Assembly: GCF_003002065.1 (NCBI RefSeq)
Contig: NZ_PVZG01000009.1
Span: forward strand, 248,001 to 312,000
Origin: Pseudosporangium ferrugineum
GTDB taxonomy: Bacteria > Actinomycetota > Actinomycetes > Mycobacteriales > Micromonosporaceae
Length of the DNA stretch: 64,000 bases
Reading direction: 5' to 3'
Shown: piece after piece, positions 36,694 through 43,498 of the stretch
How the letters are laid out: each line of letters begins with the position of its first letter
Numbering within the stretch: position 1 is the stretch's first letter
Program-made: the position numbers and the translations under genes
Notes under the pieces: model-generated
Seen by the model: only the letters and a program-made list of their open reading frames with translations
Told to the model about the DNA's origin: nothing
Database searches by the model: none

Positions 36694-37417
36694 ATTTCAG
36701 GTCGCCGGCGACGGCCGTGGCCCCGGCCAGCGTGGCGATGCCCTCCAGCCGGTAGGTCACCGTCCCGGTCGACCAGATCAGGGTAGGCGCGGCCAGCCGG
36801 CCCGTCGCGGTGCGTTCCTGGCCGGCGCGGTCGACGTACGTGACCGCGTGCGGGCCGGGCAGCCAGATCGCGGTGCTGCCGCCGACCTCGGTCCAGCGCG
36901 CCTCCCCGGAGGACTTCAGGAAGGCGGGCGACACGCTCCCGTCGAACTGATCGAAGCGCACGGCACCGCCGCGGAAGGTCATGGTCACGACCCGCGGCGC
37001 GCCGCCGGCATCCGGGTCGGCCAGCTCCACCCTGTCCGGTACGCCCAGAGCCGCCGGCACCACCACCGGGAACTGCGCGGCCGCCCGGGCCTGGGCGAGC
37101 GTGACCGGGCCCCGGGACGGCAGCGGGTCCGGCCGCGGCGGCAGCTCCCCGGGGCCGCCGGCGCGCACCTCGATGCCGACGATCCGCAGCACGCCGTCGA
37201 CGGCGTCGACCACCGCGGCCCGCGCCGGGGACACGGCGATCACCGCGCCGGCGAGGGCCGCCACGGCGGCGGCGATCCAACGCTTCCGGTGCCGGATGCG
37301 GGCGGGGCGGGCTACGAGCCGGGCCCGGACCGCGGCGCGCCGGTCGGCGGGTTCGCCGGTGTCGAGCCAGGGTTCCAGGGCGCGGAGCTCGGCGATCAGG
37401 GCGTCGTCCTCAGGCAC
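36692..37417 (-). CDS. Putative membrane anti-sigma factor
   Basis: A 241-residue bitopic protein: an N-terminal cytoplasmic segment of about 45 residues rich in Glu, Asp and Arg, one transmembrane helix (WIAAAVAALAGAVIAV, residues 47-68), and an extracytoplasmic beta-rich part. The GTG start overlaps the ECF sigma stop by eight bases (GTGCCTGA), as typical for a sigma/anti-sigma pair. Domain identity is weak by eye, and no zinc anti-sigma motif (HxxxCxxC) is present. It probably holds the sigma factor at the membrane until an envelope signal arrives. Confidence 0.72.
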   Translation of the reverse strand: MPEDDALIAELRALEPWLDTGEPADRRAAVRARLVARPARIRHRKRWIAAAVAALAGAVIAVSPARAAVVDAVDGVLRIVGIEVRAGGPGELPPRPDPLPSRGPVTLAQARAAAQFPVVVPAALGVPDRVELADPDAGGAPRVVTMTFRGGAVRFDQFDGSVSPAFLKSSGEARWTEVGGSTAIWLPGPHAVTYVDRAGQERTATGRLAAPTLIWSTGTVTYRLEGIATLAGATAVAGDLK

Positions 37418-37982
37418 CGGCCACCTCCCCCAGCCGGTCGCGCAGCCGGGCCAGCGCCCGGGACGTCCGCGACTTCACCGTGCCCTTCGGGATGTCCAGC
37501 GCCTCCGCCGTCTCCGCCTCGGACAGGTCGAGGAAGTAGCGGCACACCAGCACCTCGCGCTCGCGGAAGTCGAGCAGGCGTACCTGGTCGACGAGCTGCC
37601 GGCGGCGTTCGACGGCCAGCGTCAGGTCGGCCGGATCCGGACTCAGCGGCTCGGCCTCCTCGCGGGCCGCGGCGCGCAGGGCCAGCCCGTCCCGGCGCTT
37701 GCGGGAGCGGTGCAGGTTGCGCGTCTCGTTGGCGACGGTGGAGAACAGCCACGGCCGGAAACCGGACTCGCCGCGATACCGCCCGAGCTGCCGGTACGCC
37801 TTCACGAACGCCTCCTGCACCACGTCGTCGGCGTCCACCCCGGCGCCGAGCAGCACCGCGAACCGGTGCGCGGGCGCGGTCCAGCGGGCGACCAGGACCT
37901 CGTACGCGTCCAGGTCACCGTCGCGGGCCCGCCCGGCGGCGGTCGCGTCATCGAGTTCGCCGACCCTGTTCAGCCTCGACAC
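37410..37982 (-). CDS. ECF-type sigma factor
   Basis: A 190-residue ECF (group 4) sigma factor. Region 2 (HRFAVLLGAGVDADDVVQEAFVKAYRQ, then GFRPWLFSTVANETRN) binds the -10; region 4 (LDFREREVLVCRYFLDLSEAETAEAL, DIPKGTVKSRTSRALARLR) is a helix-turn-helix for the -35. The start GTG 37982 is chosen because a predicted ECF promoter ends 12 bases before it, giving a near-leaderless mRNA; GGAG directly beside the GTG is too close to act as a ribosome-binding site. The gene appears to activate its own transcription and that of the divergent lipoprotein. Confidence 0.9.
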   Translation of the reverse strand: MSRLNRVGELDDATAAGRARDGDLDAYEVLVARWTAPAHRFAVLLGAGVDADDVVQEAFVKAYRQLGRYRGESGFRPWLFSTVANETRNLHRSRKRRDGLALRAAAREEAEPLSPDPADLTLAVERRRQLVDQVRLLDFREREVLVCRYFLDLSEAETAEALDIPKGTVKSRTSRALARLRDRLGEVAGA

Positions 37983-37994
37983 CTCCGCTGTGCC

Positions 37995-38020
37995 GACACC
38001 GCCCGGGGCGGATCGGTTCC
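37995..38020 (-). promoter_or_regulatory. Predicted ECF promoter for the sigma gene
   Basis: Read on the minus strand: GGAAC (38020-38016), a 16-base spacer, then GTGTC (37999-37995). GGAAC is the classic -35 motif of many ECF sigmas. The transcript would start very near GTG 37982. It is the mirror image of the promoter on the plus strand. Confidence 0.7.
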
Positions 38021-38027
38021 CGGCCCG

Positions 38028-38053
38028 GGAACTTTTCCCCGCGCGGCGGTGTC
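38028..38053 (+). promoter_or_regulatory. Predicted ECF promoter for the divergent lipoprotein
   Basis: GGAAC (38028-38032), a 16-base spacer, then GTGTC (38049-38053), the same motif and spacing as the sigma promoter. The -10 ends eight bases before ATG 38062, so the mRNA is near-leaderless. Confidence 0.7.
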
Positions 38054-38061
38054 GGCAGGTC

Positions 38062-39207
38062 ATGACGACCCGGCGCACCTTCCTCATCATGGCGGGCTCG
38101 GCGGTAGCCGTGTCCGCCTGCGATCCCCCTCGCCGCCGCCCGGCGGTGGCCGTACCGGACGTGCTGGTCGCGGAGACCACCGAGGGCCTGGCGGTGCTCG
38201 ACGGCACGCGGGTCCGGCCGCTCGGCAGGCTGGCGGCGGCCAGCCCGGACGGCAGGTTCCGGTACGCGGTCGAGGCGGACACCCTGGTCGGCCCGGCGGC
38301 GGCCGTACCGCTCGAGGCCGGCTGGGCACCTCAGGTGGTGTCCCCCGACGGCACCGCCTGCGTCCTGCGGCGGGGCGGCTCGCTCCTGGTCGCCCGCGGG
38401 GGCGGGCAGCGCCGGTACGACGCGCCGGAGACGGTCCAGCCGGACGCGTTCACCGCCGACAACACCGGCCTGTTCGTGCTGGAGTGGCTGCCGCCGGAGG
38501 ACCCCGAGCGCTACCGGGTGCGGCTGATGGATCTGGCGACCGGCGCGCTCCGGCCGCTGCTGACCCGGGCGAAGGTGCCGGTGCCGGCGGGCGCCGAGGA
38601 GGAGATGCGCGGGCAGGGCCGCCAGGCGGTGCTCTCCCCCGACCGGCAGGTGCTCTACACGCTCTACACGCACCAGCCCGGCCACCGGCACACCCGCGAC
38701 CTCGTCGCCGGCCGGCGGGGGAACGTGCACGCCTTCGTCCACGTGCTCCACCTCGAGCAGCGGTGGGCGTACTGCCTGGATCTCCCGCACCCGTTCGGCG
38801 AGGGGCCGGCCGAGTCGCACGCCATCGCCGTCGACCCCACCGGCGGGCGGCTCGGCGTGGTGGACGTGTCCTCGGGGTCGCTGGCATACGCCAGTACCGC
38901 CAACCTGACGGTCGAGCGGGTCGAATCCGTGCCGAACACGCAGGGCACCGCCGCGCTGGCCCTGGCGGCCGGCGGGCGCACGTACGCGGGCTCCGGCACC
39001 ACCGTGACCGTCCTCGACGGCGGCGCCGTCACCCGCTGGACGACCGCGTCGCAGGTCCGGGGTCTGGCGCTGAACCGGGACGGGAGCCTGCTCTACCTGG
39101 GCGGCCCGGACGGCGTCACGTGGCTCGGCACGGCGTCCGGCGAGCAGCGCGACCGGGTGCGCGTCCCCGGGCTGACCGTCCTGCGCCACGTCGTCCCACG
39201 GGACTGA
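38062..39207 (+). CDS. Tat-type lipoprotein with beta-propeller-like repeats, putative sigma target
   Basis: A 381-residue exported protein beginning MTTRRTFLIMAGSAVAVSAC. The RRTFL motif suggests Tat export and SAC a lipid-attachment Cys. The mature part has repeated segments like WD40/YVTN blades (TTEGLAVLDGTRV, LYTLYTHQPGHRHT, GRLGVVDVSSGSLAYAS, SLLYLGGPDGVTWLG), so a beta-propeller is likely. Function is unknown. It is divergent from the ECF sigma gene and shares the mirrored promoter, so it is probably part of the same regulon, perhaps a sensor or envelope protein. Confidence 0.8.
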   Translation: MTTRRTFLIMAGSAVAVSACDPPRRRPAVAVPDVLVAETTEGLAVLDGTRVRPLGRLAAASPDGRFRYAVEADTLVGPAAAVPLEAGWAPQVVSPDGTACVLRRGGSLLVARGGGQRRYDAPETVQPDAFTADNTGLFVLEWLPPEDPERYRVRLMDLATGALRPLLTRAKVPVPAGAEEEMRGQGRQAVLSPDRQVLYTLYTHQPGHRHTRDLVAGRRGNVHAFVHVLHLEQRWAYCLDLPHPFGEGPAESHAIAVDPTGGRLGVVDVSSGSLAYASTANLTVERVESVPNTQGTAALALAAGGRTYAGSGTTVTVLDGGAVTRWTTASQVRGLALNRDGSLLYLGGPDGVTWLGTASGEQRDRVRVPGLTVLRHVVPRD

Positions 39208-39225
39208 CCTGCTGGGTTCCCGGAA

Positions 39226-39240
39226 GGTTACTGAGTCACC
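39226..39240. promoter_or_regulatory. Short inverted repeat upstream of the RidA-like gene
   Basis: GGTTACTGAGTCACC is an imperfect palindrome with seven-base arms and one mismatch, 19 bases after the lipoprotein stop. Possible operator; weak evidence. Confidence 0.25.
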
Positions 39241-39318
39241 AATAAGTGCGCTCTTCCCAGCTCACGATCGCTCTCTTACGGTTTCTCAGTACCCACTGGA
39301 AACCGAGGAGAAGCAACC

Positions 39319-39726
39319 ATGGCCATCACCCTGACGAACCCCGCCGGCCTGCCGGAGATCCCCGTGTACCGCCAGGTGGCGATCGCGTCCGGGACGCGGC
39401 TCGTCTTTCTCGCCGGGCAGGTCGCCTGGGACGCGGAGGGCACCAACGTGGGCGAGGGCGACCTCGTCGCGCAGGTGGAGCAGTGCTACCTCAACGTCGG
39501 CACCGCGCTGGCCGGCGCCGGGGCCACCTTCGACGACGTGGCGAAGCTGACCGCCTACGTCGTCGGCTGGACCCCCGACAAGATGCCCCTCCTCATGGAC
39601 GGGATCGCCCGCGCGAGCGCCAAGCTCGGCACCACCCCGATGGCGCCGGCCACCCTGATCGGGGTCGCGGCGCTGGACGTACCCGAGCACCTGGTCGAGG
39701 TCGAGGCCGTCGCGGTGCTCGACTGA
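39319..39726 (+). CDS. RidA/YjgF-family protein lacking the catalytic arginine
   Basis: A 135-residue RidA-fold protein (VFLAGQVAWDAEG, VEQCYLNVGTALAGAGATFDDVAKLTAYV, EVEAVAV), expected to be a trimer. In true RidA, an Arg in the PARS motif deaminates reactive enamines; here the position reads PMAPATLIGVAAL, so that Arg is replaced by Thr. It is therefore likely a non-deaminating subgroup. ATG 39319 follows GAGGAGAAG. The gap of 111 bases before it holds its promoter. Confidence 0.85.
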   Translation: MAITLTNPAGLPEIPVYRQVAIASGTRLVFLAGQVAWDAEGTNVGEGDLVAQVEQCYLNVGTALAGAGATFDDVAKLTAYVVGWTPDKMPLLMDGIARASAKLGTTPMAPATLIGVAALDVPEHLVEVEAVAVLD

Positions 39727-39803
39727 GCTCCGCCCTTCGATAGAGACGCGACTCAGGGGCGAGTCCGGGGCATCACCTGATCCGCGCAGGTGACAACTGT
39801 TCC

Positions 39804-39809
39804 TAGGCT
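39804..39809 (+). promoter_or_regulatory. -10-like element for the ABC transporter operon
   Basis: TAGGCT fits the actinobacterial TAnnnT pattern and ends seven bases before GTG 39817, which indicates a leaderless transcript. I could not place a convincing -35. Confidence 0.45.
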
Positions 39810-39816
39810 GGCACCC

Positions 39817-40731
39817 GTGAGCCTCATCGAAACCCAAGGGTTGACCAAGACGTACGGCGGGCGGGTGACCGCCCTGCACGACCTCAGCGTCTCCGTCGAG
39901 CCCGGGATCATCGGCCTGGTCGGCGCGAACGGCGCCGGCAAGTCCACCCTCATCAAGATCCTGCTGGGCCTGATCCCGCCCTCGGGCGGGCAGGTCCGGG
40001 TCTTCGGCATCGACCCGACGGTCGACCCGGACCGGGTCCGGGCCAAGGTCGGGTACATGCCCGAGCACGACGCCCTGCCGCCGGACGTGTCCGCGGCCGA
40101 GTTCGTCACCCACCTCGGCCGGATCAGCGGCCTGCCGCGCACCGCCGCCCGCGAGCGCGCCTCCGAGGCGCTGCGGCACGTCGGGCTCTACGAGGAGCGC
40201 TACCGGCAGATCGGCGGCTACTCCACCGGCATGAAGCAGCGGGTCAAGCTGGCCCAGGCGCTCGTGCACGACCCCGACCTGCTGCTGCTCGACGAGCCGA
40301 CCAACGGCCTCGACCCGGCCGGCCGCGACGCCATGCTCGCCCTGGTGCACCGCATCGGCACCGAGTTCGGCATCTCCGTGGTGGTCTGCTCGCACCTGCT
40401 CGGCGAGGTCGAGCGGATCTGCGACTCGCTGATCGCGATCGAGGGCGGCCGGCTGCTGCGCGCCGACCGGATCTCGGCGATGACCGAGGTCAGCGACGTG
40501 CTCGCGGTCGAGGTCTCCGAGGGTACGGAGGAACTGGCCGCCGCGCTCACCGGTCTGGGCCTGACTCCGCAGGTGGACGGGCGGCTGCTGCTCGTGCCGC
40601 TGGACCACGACGACACGTACGACCGGATCCTGCGCGCGGTCGCCGATCTCGACCTGCCGCTGCACCGTCTCGACCAGCGCCGCCACCGGGTGGCCGAGCT
40701 CTTCGCCCCGAGGGAGACCGCCGATGTCTGA
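39817..40731 (+). CDS. ABC transporter ATP-binding protein
   Basis: A 304-residue ABC ATPase. Walker A GANGAGKST, Q-loop, signature YSTGMKQR, Walker B LLLLDEPTNGLD and switch His in VVCSHLLGEVE are all present; a C-terminal extension (TGLTPQVDGRLLLVPLDHD) follows, as in CcmA/drug-export subfamilies. GTG 39817 is supported by a -10 seven bases upstream; an in-frame ACG-like extension to 39790 was not used. First of four genes that form a complete exporter with two ATPases and two permeases. Substrate unknown. Confidence 0.9.
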   Translation: MSLIETQGLTKTYGGRVTALHDLSVSVEPGIIGLVGANGAGKSTLIKILLGLIPPSGGQVRVFGIDPTVDPDRVRAKVGYMPEHDALPPDVSAAEFVTHLGRISGLPRTAARERASEALRHVGLYEERYRQIGGYSTGMKQRVKLAQALVHDPDLLLLDEPTNGLDPAGRDAMLALVHRIGTEFGISVVVCSHLLGEVERICDSLIAIEGGRLLRADRISAMTEVSDVLAVEVSEGTEELAAALTGLGLTPQVDGRLLLVPLDHDDTYDRILRAVADLDLPLHRLDQRRHRVAELFAPRETADV

Positions 40732-41587
40732 GGCCAGCGTCATCCATGACATCGGGTACCAGCGCTACACCGGCCCGCGGCTGGGCCGGGGCGCGGTGTT
40801 CGGTGCGATCTTCGTGCACGGGCTGCGGGCCGCGTACGGTCTCGGCCGCTCGGCGAAGGCCAAGATCTTCCCGTGGCTGGTGGTCGGCATCGTCACCCTG
40901 GTCGCGGTGATCCTCGCCGCCGTCCGGTCCCAGACCGGCGTGGTGCCGCTCAACTACATCCAGTTCGCCGACGCGATGAGCTGGCTGATCATCTTCTTCG
41001 TGGCGATCGTCGCGCCCGAGCTGGTCTCCCGGGACCTGCGGGCCGGCGTCCTGCCGCTGTACTTCAGCCGCCCGCTGCGGGCCGCGGACTACATCGGCGC
41101 GAAGGTCGCCGCCATGGTGGCGGCCGTGTGGGGGCTGCTCGCCGTGCCCCAGCTCATCATGTTCCTCGGGGCGGCCTTCACCACCAAGAAGGGCATGTCC
41201 GACGTCTGGCACGAGCTCGGCGACCTGCTGCCCGGCTGGGGCTACAGCCTGCTGTGGGCGTTGCTGTTCACCGGCATCGGCCTGCTCATCGCCTCGCTCA
41301 CCGGCAAGCGCGCGTTCGCGGCCGGCGGCATCGTCGCGGTGTTCCTGATGACCACCCCGGTGGTCGGCGTGCTGTCCATCCTGCCGTCCACCGACGCGCA
41401 GGAGATGGCCGGCCTGGCCAGCCCGATGACCCTGGTCAGCGGCGTGGGCCAGTGGCTGGTGCCGTCCGCGAACACCGGCCTCATGATCGGCAACTTCGGT
41501 CCGGTGTACGCCATCGAGGCGGCCACCCTGATCGCGGCCTGCCTGCTGCTCCTACTCGCCCGCTACCGGAGGGTGGCCGCGCTGTGA
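40724..41587 (+). CDS. ABC transporter permease
   Basis: A 287-residue integral membrane protein with about six transmembrane helices (FPWLVVGIVTLVAVIL, MSWLIIFFVAIVAPEL, VAAMVAAVWGLLAVPQLIMF, LLWALLFTGIGLLIASL, AGGIVAVFLMTTPVVGV, ATLIAACLLLLL). The DLRAGVLPLYFSRPLRAADY loop is typical of ABC-2 permeases. It overlaps the upstream ATPase gene by eight bases. Confidence 0.88.
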   Translation: MSEASVIHDIGYQRYTGPRLGRGAVFGAIFVHGLRAAYGLGRSAKAKIFPWLVVGIVTLVAVILAAVRSQTGVVPLNYIQFADAMSWLIIFFVAIVAPELVSRDLRAGVLPLYFSRPLRAADYIGAKVAAMVAAVWGLLAVPQLIMFLGAAFTTKKGMSDVWHELGDLLPGWGYSLLWALLFTGIGLLIASLTGKRAFAAGGIVAVFLMTTPVVGVLSILPSTDAQEMAGLASPMTLVSGVGQWLVPSANTGLMIGNFGPVYAIEAATLIAACLLLLLARYRRVAAL

Positions 41588-42495
41588 CCACGGTGGACCT
41601 GCAGAACGTCTCGCGCTGGTACGGCAACGTCGTCGCCGTCAACGACATCAGCATGACCCTGGACCCCGGGGTGACCGGCCTGCTCGGCCCGAACGGGGCG
41701 GGCAAGACCACGGTCCTGCACATGATGGCGGGCTTCCTCGCGCCGTCCCGGGGCACGGTGACCGTCGACGGCACGCCCACCTGGCGCAACCCGGCGGTCT
41801 ACCGGCAGCTCGGCCTGGTCGCCGAGCGCGAGGCGGTGCACGGCTTCCTGACCGCCCGCGAGTTCGTGCACGCGTCGGCGAAGATGCAGAAGCTGCCCGA
41901 CCCGAAGGCGGCCACCGAGTGGGCGCTGAACATGGTCGAGATGGCACCGGCCGCGGACCGCCGCATCGAGACGTACTCGAAGGGCATGCGCCAGCGCACC
42001 CGGGTCGCGGCGGCGCTCGTGCACAACCCGCAGGTGCTGCTGCTCGACGAGCCGTTCAACGGCATGGACCCGCGGCAGCGCATGCACATGATGGGGCTGC
42101 TGCACGAGCTCGGCGACCGCGGCCACACGATCCTGTTCAGCTCGCACATCCTCGAGGAGGTCGAGCAGGTCTCCGGCACGGTCCAGGTGATCGTGGCGGG
42201 CCGGCTCGCGGCGTCCGGCGACTACCGCAAGATCCGCCGGTTGATGACGAACCGCCCGCACGTCTTCGCGGTGCAGTCGTCCGACGACCGCCGCCTGGCC
42301 GTCGCGCTGATCGGCGAGAAGTCGGTCACCGGCGTGGAGATCGAGGCCACCGGGATGACCGTACGGGCCGGCGACTACGGCAGCTTCACCCGCGCGCTGC
42401 CGCGGATCGCCCTGGACCAGGGCATCCGCCTGCGCAAGCTGATCCCGTCCGACGAATCCCTGGAGAGCGTCTTCTCCTACCTGCTGGAGGCCTGA
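41584..42495 (+). CDS. Second ABC transporter ATP-binding protein
   Basis: A 303-residue ABC ATPase with Walker A GPNGAGKTT, signature YSKGMRQR, Walker B LLLDEPFNGMD and ILFSSHILEEVE. The GTG start overlaps the permease stop (GTGA). It differs enough from the first ATPase to form a heteromeric pair. Together with the two permeases it makes a four-subunit ABC-2-type exporter. Confidence 0.9.
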   Translation: MTTVDLQNVSRWYGNVVAVNDISMTLDPGVTGLLGPNGAGKTTVLHMMAGFLAPSRGTVTVDGTPTWRNPAVYRQLGLVAEREAVHGFLTAREFVHASAKMQKLPDPKAATEWALNMVEMAPAADRRIETYSKGMRQRTRVAAALVHNPQVLLLDEPFNGMDPRQRMHMMGLLHELGDRGHTILFSSHILEEVEQVSGTVQVIVAGRLAASGDYRKIRRLMTNRPHVFAVQSSDDRRLAVALIGEKSVTGVEIEATGMTVRAGDYGSFTRALPRIALDQGIRLRKLIPSDESLESVFSYLLEA

Positions 42496-42496
42496 C

Positions 42497-43207
42497 ATGT
42501 CGACGGTCGCGTGGATCACCGCCCGGGGCCTCTTCGGCCGCCGGCGGGCGCTTCTCCTGCTGCCCCTGCCGCTGCTGCTGGTCGGCCTGGCGGGGCTGTG
42601 CCGGGCGTACGACGTCAGGCCCTCGGACTGGGGCACCCCGGTGCTGGTGGGGCTCGGTCTCGCGGTGCTGCTGCCGGTGGTGTCCCTGATCGTGGGCACC
42701 GGCGTGCTCGGCTCCGAGGTGGACGACGGCACGATCGTGCACATCCTGACGAAGCCGCTGCCCCGCCGGGACATCATCCTGGCGAAGCTCGGCGTGGCGG
42801 TCGGCGTGAGCGCCGTGACGGCGGCGGTCCCGCTGTTCCTGGCGGGCTGGCTGGCCGACTCGGTGGGGCTCGGCCTCGCCCTCGCGGTGGCCTCGGTCGT
42901 CGGCGCGTTCGCGTACTCGTCGCTGTTCCTGCTGCTCAGCCTGCTGACCCGGCGGCCGGTCCTGCTCGGCCTGGTCTACATCCTGGTGTGGGAGGGCCTG
43001 CTGGGCCGCTTCGTGAGCGGCACCCGGGTGCTCTCCATCGAGCAGTACGTCATCACCATCGCCGACAAGATCACCCCGACGGCGCTGCTGGAGTCCAAGG
43101 TCTCCCTGCCGGTCGCGGTGGTGATGGGCGGCATCTTCGTGGTGGGCTGCGCGATCTACTCGGTCGACCGGCTGCGCTCCTTCTCGATGGCCGGCGAGAC
43201 GAGCTGA
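42497..43207 (+). CDS. Second ABC transporter permease
   Basis: A 236-residue membrane protein with about six helices (LLLLPLPLLLVGLAGLC, VLVGLGLAVLLPVVSLIVG, ILAKLGVAVGVSAVTAAVPL, LALAVASVVGAFAYSSLF, VLLGLVYILVWEGLLGRF, AVVMGGIFVVGCAIY) and the loop DDGTIVHILTKPLPRRDIILAKL of ABC-2 permeases. One base separates it from the previous stop. It ends the operon, followed by a terminator. Confidence 0.87.
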   Translation: MSTVAWITARGLFGRRRALLLLPLPLLLVGLAGLCRAYDVRPSDWGTPVLVGLGLAVLLPVVSLIVGTGVLGSEVDDGTIVHILTKPLPRRDIILAKLGVAVGVSAVTAAVPLFLAGWLADSVGLGLALAVASVVGAFAYSSLFLLLSLLTRRPVLLGLVYILVWEGLLGRFVSGTRVLSIEQYVITIADKITPTALLESKVSLPVAVVMGGIFVVGCAIYSVDRLRSFSMAGETS

Positions 43208-43214
43208 CCGCCGC

Positions 43215-43245
43215 GGGTGCCCGGGCCGCTCCGGCCCGGGCACCC
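43215..43245. terminator. Terminator after the ABC operon
   Basis: Perfect 13-base arms GGGTGCCCGGGCC and GGCCCGGGCACCC with a GCTCC loop, eight bases after the last permease stop and six before the end of the convergent small ORF, so it can serve both strands. No T-run, as usual at this GC content. Confidence 0.8.
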
Positions 43246-43250
43246 GGCCC

Positions 43251-43385
43251 TCACGTTCCCAGCCAGCGGAGCAGCCCCTCGACGAGGGCTCGGCTCGCTC
43301 CCGCGAGCACCGCCCCGACGGCCGTCTCGGCCAGCGATCGCCGTCCCGCCGAGCCTTCAGCGCGCTCGCGTCGCCTGCGGACCAT
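43251..43385 (-). CDS. Small ORF of 44 residues downstream of the STAND-like gene
   Basis: A short frame with an unusually good Shine-Dalgarno site: GGGGAGG, seven bases before the ATG at 43385. The product begins with an Arg-rich stretch (MVRRRRERAEGSAGRR) and ends in a hydrophobic amphipathic helix (LAETAVGAVLAGASRALVEG) closing with a Trp. It is 113 bases after the stop of the large gene and probably in the same unit or just after a hairpin. No family is recognised. A membrane-active or regulatory peptide is possible; expression is not proven. Confidence 0.55.
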   Translation of the reverse strand: MVRRRRERAEGSAGRRSLAETAVGAVLAGASRALVEGLLRWLGT

Positions 43386-43410
43386 CCCATTTCCTCCCCG
43401 GATCGCCTGG

Positions 43411-43429
43411 CCGGCCGCTGTCCGGCCGG
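43411..43429 (-). terminator. Hairpin between the STAND-like gene and the small ORF
   Basis: Seven-base arms CCGGCCG and CGGCCGG around a five-base loop, between the stop of the large gene and the small ORF's ribosome-binding site. It could terminate or stabilise the large transcript. Confidence 0.4.
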
Positions 43430-43498
43430 TGATGCCAGGGTGCGGGCCGCCGGGCCGGTCCGGCAGCGGCTCCGGACCGGTCCGAACCGTCGACGCCG

